Below the pieces are notes generated by a model. It did no database searches, was not told where the DNA came from, and saw only the letters and a program-made list of their open reading frames with translations. Positions 1 through 9,740 of a stretch of 64,000 nucleotides of DNA are shown one piece after another. How positions within the stretch are numbered: the stretch's first letter is position 1; the number at the start of each line of letters is the position of its first letter. A program made the position numbers and the translations under genes. The stretch lies in contig OU744447.1 in assembly GCA_916610825.1 (NCBI GenBank), positions 30,392,561-30,456,560 of the forward strand, written 5' to 3'. The DNA is from Haliclystus octoradiatus (taxonomy: Eukaryota > Cnidaria > Staurozoa > Stauromedusae > Haliclystidae).

Positions 1-2235
1 AATACTCAATGTGGATTCAAGATGAGAGATTCTAGCACACCAGTAAGTCCAAACTTTTTTTATGTCATCTCCTAAATAAGTAGTTTAGTTAGACGTGTGT
101 ACGTTACAGCTTGTTTTTGTTTATGTGAAATAGGCCTATGTGAGAGATACAAGTTCTTGAACATTTGATCAAATACGTTATTCGATGTATCTGTATTAAT
201 TTGTTCTAATCATGATTTAAAGCCAATCTGTCTAGCTCATAACTAATATGCATAGCCCAACGTTAATCTGTTTGGGCCTTTAATTTATGAACGGGTGCTA
301 GTTCAAGTTGCAGAGCAATCGAGCTTCTCAGGTCAACTCAGCCTCGACTTTATCTAAAACATCAAATGAGTTCCATATTCTAATTGTAGATGGGATGGTT
401 CAGAGGGAATCGCATTATCAGTACCTTCAGCGGATTGTTGCGCATTAACAAGCAAGTCATATCTGCCATAATTTCTGTTGCAATTGATGTGCAGTATCCA
501 CCTGAGATCAGTAAAGGGTACCGGTATATATAATCACTGCTCCACTTGTCTAGAAATAAAAGAGCGGTACCATCTCACCTCTTATTTTTTAAAACTAATC
601 GGTATAGCTTCATCCAAAATGACTCTTAACCAATCACAATTCTAAGGAAAATTCAACGACCCTATCAATGTCAATGATAGCTAAGCTGAAGCCTTATTGT
701 GACAAGTGGTGCCAACACTTTATTACATTTTGTGCAATGATTAGTATCAGATATACTTTTGCAGATGTCAATACGCATCATATTTATTATTGTTTAATTT
801 TAGTCATCCGTTCGTCGAGATACAATCTATACAGATGGATGTCTTGATGCAACTATTAAATTATTTCTGAATGAAAAGAACATGTATCTATTAATAACTA
901 TTGCTGCTGCAGTGGTAATCCTTGAGGTATGCAAATTGATGTTTTCTTTTAATTAACTGATTTTATTTTTGATAACATTTAACTTTAGCAAAACAATTCA
1001 GAAGGTTGCAATTCCTCTAGGATTCCAGAAAGCTGAACCTTTTGTCGAATTCTGTACTCAAGTGACGACAATGATGTTAAGCTCACACTTTTGTCGTACT
1101 CGCAAAGTCAGTTTATGTAGCTTCGCATTGTGATCTTTACATGTCAACAATACAGTGTGACCTGTGTAATTGTACCAAAAGTAAACTGGTCATCATCATC
1201 ATCATCATTTACTCTGGAATCTGATATGTTAGCTAAGATAAACTCTTGTCACAGGACTGATTATAAAACTAAACTAAGATATGTAGTAACAAACATTAAC
1301 TAATATACTAGTATTATAACGAAAATGATTCGATCAATCTGATTGGTTTTGGGTTTGACGCCAAATCACCATAGCAAAACTACGTTCGAAGACACAATCG
1401 ATCTTGCAATTCGAACTTGATATCACAAATGAGAATTTCCAATTTGACCAGAAGTTTTCGAAAACATTTTATGAGCAAGAAAGTCATGTAGATGCTTGTA
1501 AAAGTTGTGCTAGTTATAATACAAAGCAATTGCTTAGTAATGTTTGTATCAATTTTAAAACACAAAATTAAGAGCCAAAGCTTATGTTGACTTTTGAATG
1601 CTTCTAAGGAGACTTTTAAAATGTGTCCGTCTGAACGCCTCCTTCATTGTAGATGGTAGATCTTTCATCGGACTAATCAGAAACTGCTTAAAATAGTTGA
1701 CCCAAATTATACCAAGCATTAGATTATATTTGCATATGGATGGCGTACATAGCTATGAAAAATTTGGCTGATCTCCATTGTAATTCTCTCTTTACGCTGG
1801 CTCCCTTGACATTTTGTTATGTCTTTTTTGCATTCATGCAACCTGACACTCCGATTGTCTTTGAATTACTTTATGGTGTTGTGCTATATGAGGATAAATA
1901 ATTGATGTTGTTTTAAATTCAGGAAGTAACGTCAATTACTTTCTCGCTGCAAATACTCGTTACTTGAAAAAGTAATTAATTACTTACTTATTACTTTCCT
2001 CAAAGTAGTAATTAATTATCCCTAAAATTACTTCAAAAGTAATGAGTACCAAGTAACGCTTTACTTTTGTAACGAGTACTCACAACAGTGAATATTACTT
2101 GTAATTATAAACACTATTTTCAACATTTGTTTTTACAGATTGTTACAACCGGTCTTGCACATCGATTGACCATTGGTGTTAGAAGACAAAAGTCAAAATG
2201 GTCACGTGATCCGCCACCTGGATTTAGTGGCTACC
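1..2235 (+). CDS. Tetraspanin, C-terminal half (partial, 3 exons seen)
   Basis: Three exons fit a tetraspanin in one reading frame: 1-42, 804-926 and 2139-2235, each with GT/AG borders and phases that join. The first carries the end of the large extracellular loop (QCGFKMRDSS). The second has the last loop cysteine in the typical setting IYTDGC, followed by transmembrane segment 4 (about MYLLITIAAAVVILE). The third finishes TM4 and gives a basic cytoplasmic tail (TIGVRRQKSKWSRDPPPGF). Tetraspanins are four-pass membrane organisers. The 5' exons lie before the window. The third exon ends in phase 1 at CTACC/GTAAGT, so either a further tail exon follows or the frame reads into the intron and stops at about 2292. 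The subfamily cannot be assigned from the tail alone. Confidence 0.82.
290..500 (+). repeat. tRNA-headed SINE copy (family S)
   Basis: The head (about 295-335, TAGTTCAAGTTGCAGAGC) matches a Pol III box-A region. The following body (GGTCAACTCAGCCTCGAC, then TTATCTAAAACATCAAAT) is repeated in opposite orientation at about 48.7-48.85 kb. It lies in the first tetraspanin intron seen here. Confidence 0.6.
985..1065. repeat. Fragment of hAT-type MITE family B
   Basis: Contains CTAGGATTCCAGAAAGCTGAACCTTTTGTCG split across 1016-1054, the right half of the family whose complete copy is at 58218-58388. It has no terminal repeat of its own. It is intronic to the tetraspanin gene. Confidence 0.55.
1190..1262 (-). 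mobile_element. 3' end of a non-LTR retrotransposon with (ATG)n tail
   Basis: (ATC)n at about 1192-1212 is followed by a short 3' UTR-like stretch with CAGGACTGATTATAA. The same layout, a tail of ATG repeats after GAATAAATG with CAGTCC upstream, recurs at 42.54-42.62, 42.70-42.78 and 60.2 kb. It is a short 5'-truncated copy. Confidence 0.5.
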
Positions 2236-2503
2236 GTAAGTTTATTCTAGATTTGGAGTGCATAACTAGGAGAAGCTGTATAAATTTTTACTAATATTCA
2301 TAGGTGCTGTGAGACAACTAAGAACTTTATAATTAATGGACAAAGGCTAATATCACTTTTTGTCCTTTGTGTCTAAAGTGCTATAAAACAAACAACCTAA
2401 AATGTACTCCATTTGACTAATACGATAACATCCCGTATTGTGCTAAGATCGAAATCACATTTATTTAATGATCAATAACGTTATCTATACAACTATTACA
2501 ATC

Positions 2504-2981
2504 AGTGATGTTTTGATGGAGGAACGCAGGGGAACTCTGATCCCCCCACTACTTTGTCAGGGGGAACGGTATTCCCTCACTTTTTTCATTTGAAGTGAAG
2601 TTTAACATGTTCCTATAGTGATAAATATTGATCAGCAAGTGTTTTTATCTGACCATCTGGCACCATTCCTAATGGCAAAATTGAGATTAAAGTTTATTCA
2701 TTCATTCTCAGTTGAATTTATTTTATACGTTATATTTTATATTTTATTTTATTATATATAACTTTCTAGTTAACTTAATTTTTAACAAGGAAATAATTGA
2801 ATGACCCAATAGATTATACTGAATTGGTCTCTTGAAATGAGCTACAGAGCTCTCAAAAGATGATAATTTAAAAAACATTTCCAGGGGGGCATGCCCCCGG
2901 ACCCCCTAGAATGATGTGCCTTCGGCCCCTATAAAAATTTCGAGCCGTTCCCCCACTATTTTTTTCCAGAAAACATCACTG
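2504..2981. mobile_element. Non-autonomous hAT-type element with 8-bp TSD
   Basis: The terminal inverted repeats start CAGTGATGTTTT at the left and end AAAACATCACTG at the right. Both sides are flanked by the same 8 bp, ATTACAAT (2496-2503 and 2982-2989). The subterminal parts are G/C-run rich, for example the palindromic GGGGGCATGCCCCC near 2885. The 478 bp hold no coding sequence. CAG-type ends plus an 8-bp duplication are the hallmark of hAT transposons. Confidence 0.88.
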
Positions 2982-3034
2982 ATTACAATTGTATTATGTG
3001 ACATTTCAATGCAAAAGCAGTAGTAAAAATTAAT

Positions 3035-3300
3035 AATTGAGACAGTAGGCACCAAAGGCACCCGCAAGACTCCTCGAGTGGCTCTTTTCGCTGAGAGAAA
3101 TGATGTTAAGTGCTCTTTATTGATCTGAGTCGCGACACTGCAGATTAATTTCAACAGATTCCATGGCAGATGGGCCTTGATTGTCAATGAGCAACTATGC
3201 GCCGCAGCTAATAACAGTAGTGTTTATGATGAGAAGGTCGAAAATGACCCAGGAAGATTGAGTCTGATTTGAAATTCATTCCAATTTTTCTACTGTCATG
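3035..3300 (-). repeat. SINE family S copy, 3' body
   Basis: Shares GAGTGGCTCTTTTCG, AGAAATGATGTTAA and TTTCAACAGATTCCATGGCAG with 48.49-48.66 kb, in the same orientation. The tRNA-like head is not recognisable here. Confidence 0.5.
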
Positions 3301-3965
3301 GAAATTAATCTGACTGCATCAGTGTATATCTCAACAATCAATACAGTATATATATATTTTTGTCAATTCGCTGTAAACAAATATGTTTGCTGAAAAACCC
3401 ATTGCAATCAAACATCATTTGTCTGTTGTAACCATGGGAAACCATCGCAATTGCTTCTTGTTATAGAATTTAAGAATGCTTAATTTTCAGACTTTTATCT
3501 TCAATATTGACATCACAGTCCTTCTGGTAGGCTTGATCCTACAAATCCGATGACGTTAAACTGCTTTTTTCAAACAGTGACCTTTAAAGTATAAAAGGTT
3601 TTGCCACTAACAATTCTTATAAATTTATCAAACTGCCATAATAGATTTTGTATTTGAAAAGGTAAAATGCTTGATTGATTGCTATGCAGTAATGCAACAA
3701 TAGAGTAAAACAATATTAATCATTATTCTCCTGCTAAAAACGTTAATGAGTTTGAATCCACCTTTTTTATCAACGTGAAATAGTTTATATATTTTTGGAT
3801 CATTCCATGTGAAGTTCATTGAAGATTAGGTGTTTACTTCTGTGAACTTTTCTCATAGGGGTTGTAACAACAACATTATATCAGTTACTGACATAAACAT
3901 TTGATAGTTAAACAGCAATGCGAAGGCTTATCACCTGCCTGTCTTTAATGACCCAATGTTCTAGG

Positions 3966-4140
3966 CAGGGTTCCAGAAAAGATTCAGCCTTCTGGAATCC
4001 TAAAGTCATATCAACATTTTCTTCTGTATTTGTTTGTTGAAATTTGACCAGTAAATCATTAAAAATATCAATTTTCTGCTGAATTTTCTCTAACCTTCTG
4101 AAATCTAGGGTTCCAGGATTCCTGCTTTTGTCTGACCCTG
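3966..4140. mobile_element. hAT-type MITE family B copy with near-perfect TSD
   Basis: Begins CAGGGTTCC and ends GTCTGACCCTG, so the ends are inverted repeats. The flanks are GTTCTAGG on the left (3958-3965) and GTTCTATG on the right (4141-4148), seven of eight identical. The body matches the complete copy at 58218-58388. The open frame read across it on the minus strand is incidental. Confidence 0.78.
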
Positions 4141-5095
4141 GTTCTATGTGGTCTTTATTCAGATGTTTCATTTTACTCTCTGTTTTTATTTGCACAGAAA
4201 CTTAACTTGGTTAAATTATTGCATTCACTTCTCACCAGCAAACAACCAGATAATACCACATCCTACTAATTCACTATACACATCACTAATCAACATTATT
4301 CATTTGCTATCCAGCATGCATGCATAAATACTAACAGCAAATCAACACGAATACATGGTTGTCTTGGTGAAGAGCTATTGCATACGTAAATTATCAAATT
4401 ATGTAAATAAGATTTTCTCGAAATATGGTCTCTGTTATTGTGCTTACCAATCAATGGATTATTTGTCAAAGTTTGAATATATTTTATATTTTATTTATAC
4501 TCTTCTGTCAGCTGAGACAATTATTAATAATTATATCCTTTCTGAAATAAATAACAGTAACTACAGTAAGCACACAAACTTCCAGAGCCTTTCGAAACTA
4601 TATGGATAATTAGCCATATTATCTGATTGCAAGCATTACTGATATGGGATTGGTTCAATATTTTGAGAAACATTCTCTTCTGATGAATAATATTTGTTAT
4701 ATATTAGTATAGCACTATTTATAGTATATAACGCTTTACATATTAAGCTACATAAAAATGATTTAGATAAATGAAATTACAATTTCTGTAAAAAGTTAAT
4801 GAAATAAGAATAATAATTGATAATAACCAACACAAAAATTTCATAAAAATTTATGTTAGTACGCTATTTATTGTAGATTATATTGATTATTAATACATGT
4901 AAATAATATGTATGTCTAAATTATGACCATTGCTTGTATTATCATGATTGCCTTGCAAGCAATAAAAAACTAACTTAATGATGTGTTATAGTATTGCAAG
5001 TCCGAATAAACATAAATTTAGCCAAAGATCTTTTTATGACGGTCGTCATTGTTTGGATCAGATCATTTATTTAGTCCTAAATGCTTCTTATTATG
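4141..5095. other. Intergenic, no gene recognised
   Basis: AT-rich sequence with no domain-bearing frame. The only long frame (about 4355-4609) has no recognisable protein character and no splice context. Confidence 0.5.
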
Positions 5096-5098
5096 TCT

Positions 5099-5300
5099 TT
5101 ATATATATATATATATATAGAACCTGCGAAACTTCATAAACAGTTCATGAACTGTCCCAAGTGTGGAATATCACAAAAGCTAATCAGCTAGTTCATGAAC
5201 TTTTCAATAAGTATTGTCATATCTCATTTCATGAACTGTTTCATTAATTAGTTCATGAACTGGCCTCATTAATAACTTCTTGAACTGCTCTCATTAAAAG
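5099..5300. repeat. (TA)n microsatellite plus diverged palindromic repeat (family A)
   Basis: A TA run at 5099-5120 is followed by a diverged family A copy with several AGTTCATGAACT motifs (about 5138-5290). The region 5300-6470 beyond it shows no gene. Confidence 0.6.
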
Positions 5301-6476
5301 CATAAATTTTTAACAGTTTATTTGAGCCCTCTGAAAATCCATATAATATAACGAAACATTTCAATTACTTGAAAATGCAGTATAGAACAGAGCTTGAAAA
5401 AATAGTTCACTAGCTAAAAATCAGTTCAAACATTATGGTATTTTCCATGTGGAAATGTCTTTATAAAGGTTAACTTCACATAAATTTCATGATGGTAGTA
5501 TGCGATAGAAACGCACAATAATTGGTGCAACGGTGTTGATTTGATCATCTTCAGGCAGGGGTAGCAGGGTGAAGATGCAAGGTCATTTTTAAAAGTTTAT
5601 TGTTAATTATTAATTTTGTAAAAATATGCAAGTGCATTAAGTCGCCCCATTGAAGTTTTCTGAGGTGTGAAATTTGATGTAAACCATAAAATACACAGAT
5701 GTTTAGGCCTATCATATAAATAGAAGTGTAAAGATGATTTATCTAGCCTTCAAAGCCATAAAATTATACATTAGAAACTGTCTATAATGTACGACTATGG
5801 AACTTTAAAAAATTATCTTGAAGGCGATGTGACTCCTAGTAGAAGAAGAAAGATTCCAACATTCATCAGGCAAATCAGTTAAAATGGAATTGATAATGTG
5901 GCTCACTTGAATTAATTATCCCTCTCAACCTGTAAAATGTTGGCACATTTATTGTTTCGGTCTTAAAGAATTGCAATGTATTTGTACCTGAAATACCATG
6001 ACAGGAAATCAATAGCTCAACATAAAGCCTAGTATATGATTGGTCAATTTATGCTCAATTCACTGTTTGATACCATACGTAAATACCTATGTGAACTTTT
6101 TATGAACTTCTTATTAGGTGTTCATTGACAGTTTTATAATTATTCGATTTACTAATAGAGCAATTTGAACAAAAATCCCACCTTGCGTTAGCATCGACTC
6201 ATTGACTAACTGACTCTTTTGGATCTTGAACATGACAGTATATACTATATCCATTGGTACATTGTTTTTTGCGATGCACCACAGAAATAATGACTTGTGT
6301 AGACAGGAAAAATTCTCCAAATTATATATTCTACAAATTATCAACATTGATGTTGATTTACCGTCATTCTTATTCACAAGTAACCATTAGGCTTGAACTC
6401 CATTATCTCAACGAAACAAAGCTAGGCCCCTGTTAGAGTTTGAGAATTTAGCACGAGACTCTTCCATGTACTATAT

Positions 6477-6753
6477 ATAATAGAAACGACTCATAAAAAA
6501 TGAAAAATCTATTTTTGTTGTTGAAAAAATGAGAACTTAAATTTTAAAAAAAGGAGAATGAAAGTTAAGTGAAGTCATACTGTAAAAATTGCTTTCACGA
6601 TGAGTGAGCGCGATAAGATCACAACATCTATTGAGCATTGATAAATAACAGCAACAAGATTTTCGAATATTTTGTTCCTATGAACAAATGCTCGATATAT
6701 GAATGTAGTGATCTGATCGCGCTCACTCGTCGTGATAGTAATTTTTACAGTAT
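6477..6753. mobile_element. Left part of MITE family C, split by the BEL insertion
   Basis: Starts with AATAGAAACGACTCATAAA, a diverged form of the terminal repeat seen intact at 32527. It also holds an internal inverted pair: ACTGTAAAAATTGC near 6580 against a matching reverse copy ending at 6750, each carrying GAGTGAGCGCGAT or its complement. The remainder of the copy resumes at 13631, directly after the BEL target duplication. Confidence 0.7.
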
Positions 6754-7221
6754 TGTTTGGTTTCCTTCTAATGAGCTTGGACGATTTCGAATACAGGGCC
6801 AAGATGAATAAATAATTACCAAGTCTTCTAATGTTTTGATAATAATATAATTCAAATAATAAAATTAACATACATAGCTTTACTCAGTAACAATCTTTAG
6901 CTTCATCTAGGTGTTCTTGTTTCGAATTGTTTACTTCCTTACTGATTTATTTACTATTACTGACACTGTTTATATACTATATTTTTGCTGACATGAAGAT
7001 TATTCTAGTTTAAGAAGTTTCTAGGGATATTAGTTTACAAGTTAATTAATTGATTTTTACAGAAATTTCTAGTCTTCAATGTTTACAAAATTACATGAAT
7101 AAGAGGCAACGAATATTCCAGCGTAATCTAGCACGTCATACATTTGCTTATGTCACCTAATGTGCACACATACTATATGTAGATCTAATTATATATGTTT
7201 TAAAAGATTAATTATTAAACA
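6754..7221 (-). repeat. 3' LTR of the BEL element
   Basis: 468 bp; on the minus strand it begins TGTTTAATAATTAATC and ends GGAAACCAAACA. Same length and, by eye, same sequence as 13158-13625. Confidence 0.95.
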
Positions 7222-7230
7222 CTCCCTCCT
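7222..7230 (-). other. Polypurine tract of the BEL element
   Basis: AGGAGGGAG on the minus strand, directly upstream of the 3' LTR, where plus-strand priming is expected. Confidence 0.75.
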
Positions 7231-7280
7231 AGTGAGAGAACTTTATTCATAATAAAAAGTTTTTGAATGATAATACTTAA

Positions 7281-9740
7281 TTAATCTTCAATTTCTGTAA
7301 CTACTTTATCTGTCCCTTTGACTGATTTTTCTTCAATTTCTTCCTTCGTTGCTATCAGCACTAGCTTTGCGATTGGTCTGTTGTAGGTACTTTTCTTTCT
7401 CTTTATAGTCACTTTTCTCACCAGGCCATCTGTTCCTTTCTCTACGTTTGTTATGATAGCTAGAGGCCACACTGCTCTTGGTGCATTTCCATTTATACCA
7501 GTTTTCTTTTCCAAAACGAGGTCGCCAATATTTAAGTTTCTTGACTTCGTAAACCATTTCGTTCTGCATAACATTTTGTTTGGCATTTTGTTGTACCAAT
7601 GATTCCAAAAGGTTTGAATCCTCTTCTGAATTGCCTGCATTCTGTCTTTTGGGTGGTTATAGTCCGTATCTTTTGGTTGAGGTAAGATCATATTTTGTCC
7701 ATATAATAGAGAATTTGGTGTTATCATTGATGTCATATCCAAAGGGTCTGTGTTTGACATGGGCCAAAGAGGGCGAGAGTTAATAAGGTATGTGATTTCT
7801 GCCATGACTGTTGTCCATTCATCTGGGTTGAGTGTTCTGTTGTTGTAGTTTACCATTGCATCTAGGGCTTTTCTGACCATTTTTACAAATACTTCGACTG
7901 CTCCATTTTGGTGAGAGGCTGTTGGACAATTCCAATCCCAGGTAAATCCTTGTCCTTTTAATCCATTTTCTAATAATGTTACTTCCCATTCTGACATGAT
8001 CTTTTTTACATTTTTTGATGCTCCAATAAGGTTAGGACCTTGGTCACTATAAAATCTGGTTGGATGAATACCACGAATACTTGCAAATCTTCTCACTGCC
8101 ATTAAAAATTTCAAAGATGATAGTCCTTCTCCACCTTCTTGATCATAACAGTACTCCAAGTGTACTGCTCGAGTTGTTGTGCAAACAAATACCGCTGCAT
8201 GTGCATCTTTCACTACTCCACGTCTAAGTTTTGTCTTTAACGGACCAAAGAAGTCTACTGATGTATTCCAAAATGCAGGATTGTTGCCTTCCATTCTGAA
8301 GTTTGGTAGTTGTCCCATCTGTTGCTCTAGTAGTTGTCGATTTCTTGTTCGGCAAAATAGACAACACTTTCTTATCTTTTTTAATATTCTTGTAATTCCA
8401 ATAATCCATAATCCATCGTTTTCAATTGCTGCAATTGTTCTATTCAAGCCAGGATGACCAGTACTCTCATGGTAATGTTCTGCTAATTTTGCAATAACTT
8501 CTTGATGTAACTTCTGAGTTTCTTCTGATGTTTTAGGGATGATGATTGGTGATACTAAAGCAGGACTGAAATCTTTTGCTTGATATAAGCGTCCTCCCAA
8601 GCGATATACCTTTTCTTTGTTGTCAAAAAAGGGACACAACTTCTTGAAACTTTTGTTATCCCAATCAGTGAATGCTTGTAAAGCTTTGAAAATTGTAATT
8701 TCACCTTCTTCTTTAAATTCCTTGTGGACGCTTTCTACTGCTTCTTTCCACGTATTTTCCTTTGTTGCGATGGTCAGTATCTTTTTGCTCAATTCTTTGT
8801 CTAGTAGCTGAGGTTGTTCAATATTAATAATTGCATTCAACTTCTTCTTTGATACCTTTCTTTTCTTTTTACGCTTCTTTACAGCTTTAATTTCTGCTGG
8901 ATCTTGTTCTACTTCGATGTTATTCCTGATCTCATCTGTTTCAAATTCTGGAATGTCTTCATCATACAGAAATGTTGGTCCTTTATGCCATTCTTCTAAG
9001 TTAATGTTGTTTTCTTTTGTTAATGGATCTGCTGCATTATGTTTGGATGGCACATATTTGAATCTGCTGATATCTGCAGTCTCTTGTATTTCACCAATTC
9101 TGGCTTCTACAAATGCTTTCATCTGTTGGGTGGTTGACCTTATCCAATGTAATACCACTTTTGAATCTACCCAATAGGTAACAGACTTGATCTCTTGTCG
9201 TATAGCATCTCTGGCGTTATTGACAAGGCGTACCATAATTAATGAGGCTACCAATTCTGTTCTAGGTATTGTCCATCCACGAACAGGTGTCACAAGTGCT
9301 TTTGCTGCCACGAATCGAACAGCATGTGTACCATTTTTCAACTTCCATCTGAGGTAAACACAGGCACCAAATCCTTTTTCCCCACCATCAGCAAATGCAT
9401 GTAACTCAGGTTGATCTATTGCATCGTCTACTTTCATGCTTCTGGAAATGGACGTCCCCAGTTTTTCCTCTAATTCAGTTATTCTTTGCATCCAGTCTTC
9501 AGTTTCTTCATCTGTAATGACTGTGTCCCATTCATATCCTCGATGCCAAAGTCCTTGCAATGGAATTCTGAGGTTGACCATAGCTGGAGCCAGTATTCCA
9601 AGAGGGTCCCATACTTTTGCTACCAGGCCAAGTATAATTCTTTTTGTCAGTTCAGGTTTGCTTCTAATCAAATTCAGTACTGTGTTAATCTTTAATGAGA
9701 TAGTATCTTTATCTTTATCCCATTGATGTCCAAGGATCAT
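7281..9740 (-). CDS. BEL pol 3' part: RNase H and integrase
   Basis: An 819-residue frame. Residues 1-100 match the Pao connection region (RIILGLVAKVWDPLGILAP). RNase H-like acidic residues follow at FADGG (about 118), PRTELVA (about 162) and WVDSKVV (about 192). The integrase zinc site is HYHESTGHPG (about 422-431) with CCLFC (about 459). The catalytic triad is D496 (SVDFFG), D566 (FYSDQG) and E616 (NGAVEVF). The C-terminal part (PRAVWPLAII) is typical of BEL integrases. Its ATG overlaps the upstream stop as ATGA, and it lies in the -1 frame relative to gag-RT. Families of this kind normally encode gag-pol as one frame, so this is either a lesion or a reinitiation or frameshift site. Confidence 0.92.
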   Translation of the reverse strand: MILGHQWDKDKDTISLKINTVLNLIRSKPELTKRIILGLVAKVWDPLGILAPAMVNLRIPLQGLWHRGYEWDTVITDEETEDWMQRITELEEKLGTSISRSMKVDDAIDQPELHAFADGGEKGFGACVYLRWKLKNGTHAVRFVAAKALVTPVRGWTIPRTELVASLIMVRLVNNARDAIRQEIKSVTYWVDSKVVLHWIRSTTQQMKAFVEARIGEIQETADISRFKYVPSKHNAADPLTKENNINLEEWHKGPTFLYDEDIPEFETDEIRNNIEVEQDPAEIKAVKKRKKKRKVSKKKLNAIINIEQPQLLDKELSKKILTIATKENTWKEAVESVHKEFKEEGEITIFKALQAFTDWDNKSFKKLCPFFDNKEKVYRLGGRLYQAKDFSPALVSPIIIPKTSEETQKLHQEVIAKLAEHYHESTGHPGLNRTIAAIENDGLWIIGITRILKKIRKCCLFCRTRNRQLLEQQMGQLPNFRMEGNNPAFWNTSVDFFGPLKTKLRRGVVKDAHAAVFVCTTTRAVHLEYCYDQEGGEGLSSLKFLMAVRRFASIRGIHPTRFYSDQGPNLIGASKNVKKIMSEWEVTLLENGLKGQGFTWDWNCPTASHQNGAVEVFVKMVRKALDAMVNYNNRTLNPDEWTTVMAEITYLINSRPLWPMSNTDPLDMTSMITPNSLLYGQNMILPQPKDTDYNHPKDRMQAIQKRIQTFWNHWYNKMPNKMLCRTKWFTKSRNLNIGDLVLEKKTGINGNAPRAVWPLAIITNVEKGTDGLVRKVTIKRKKSTYNRPIAKLVLIATKEEIEEKSVKGTDKVVTEIED

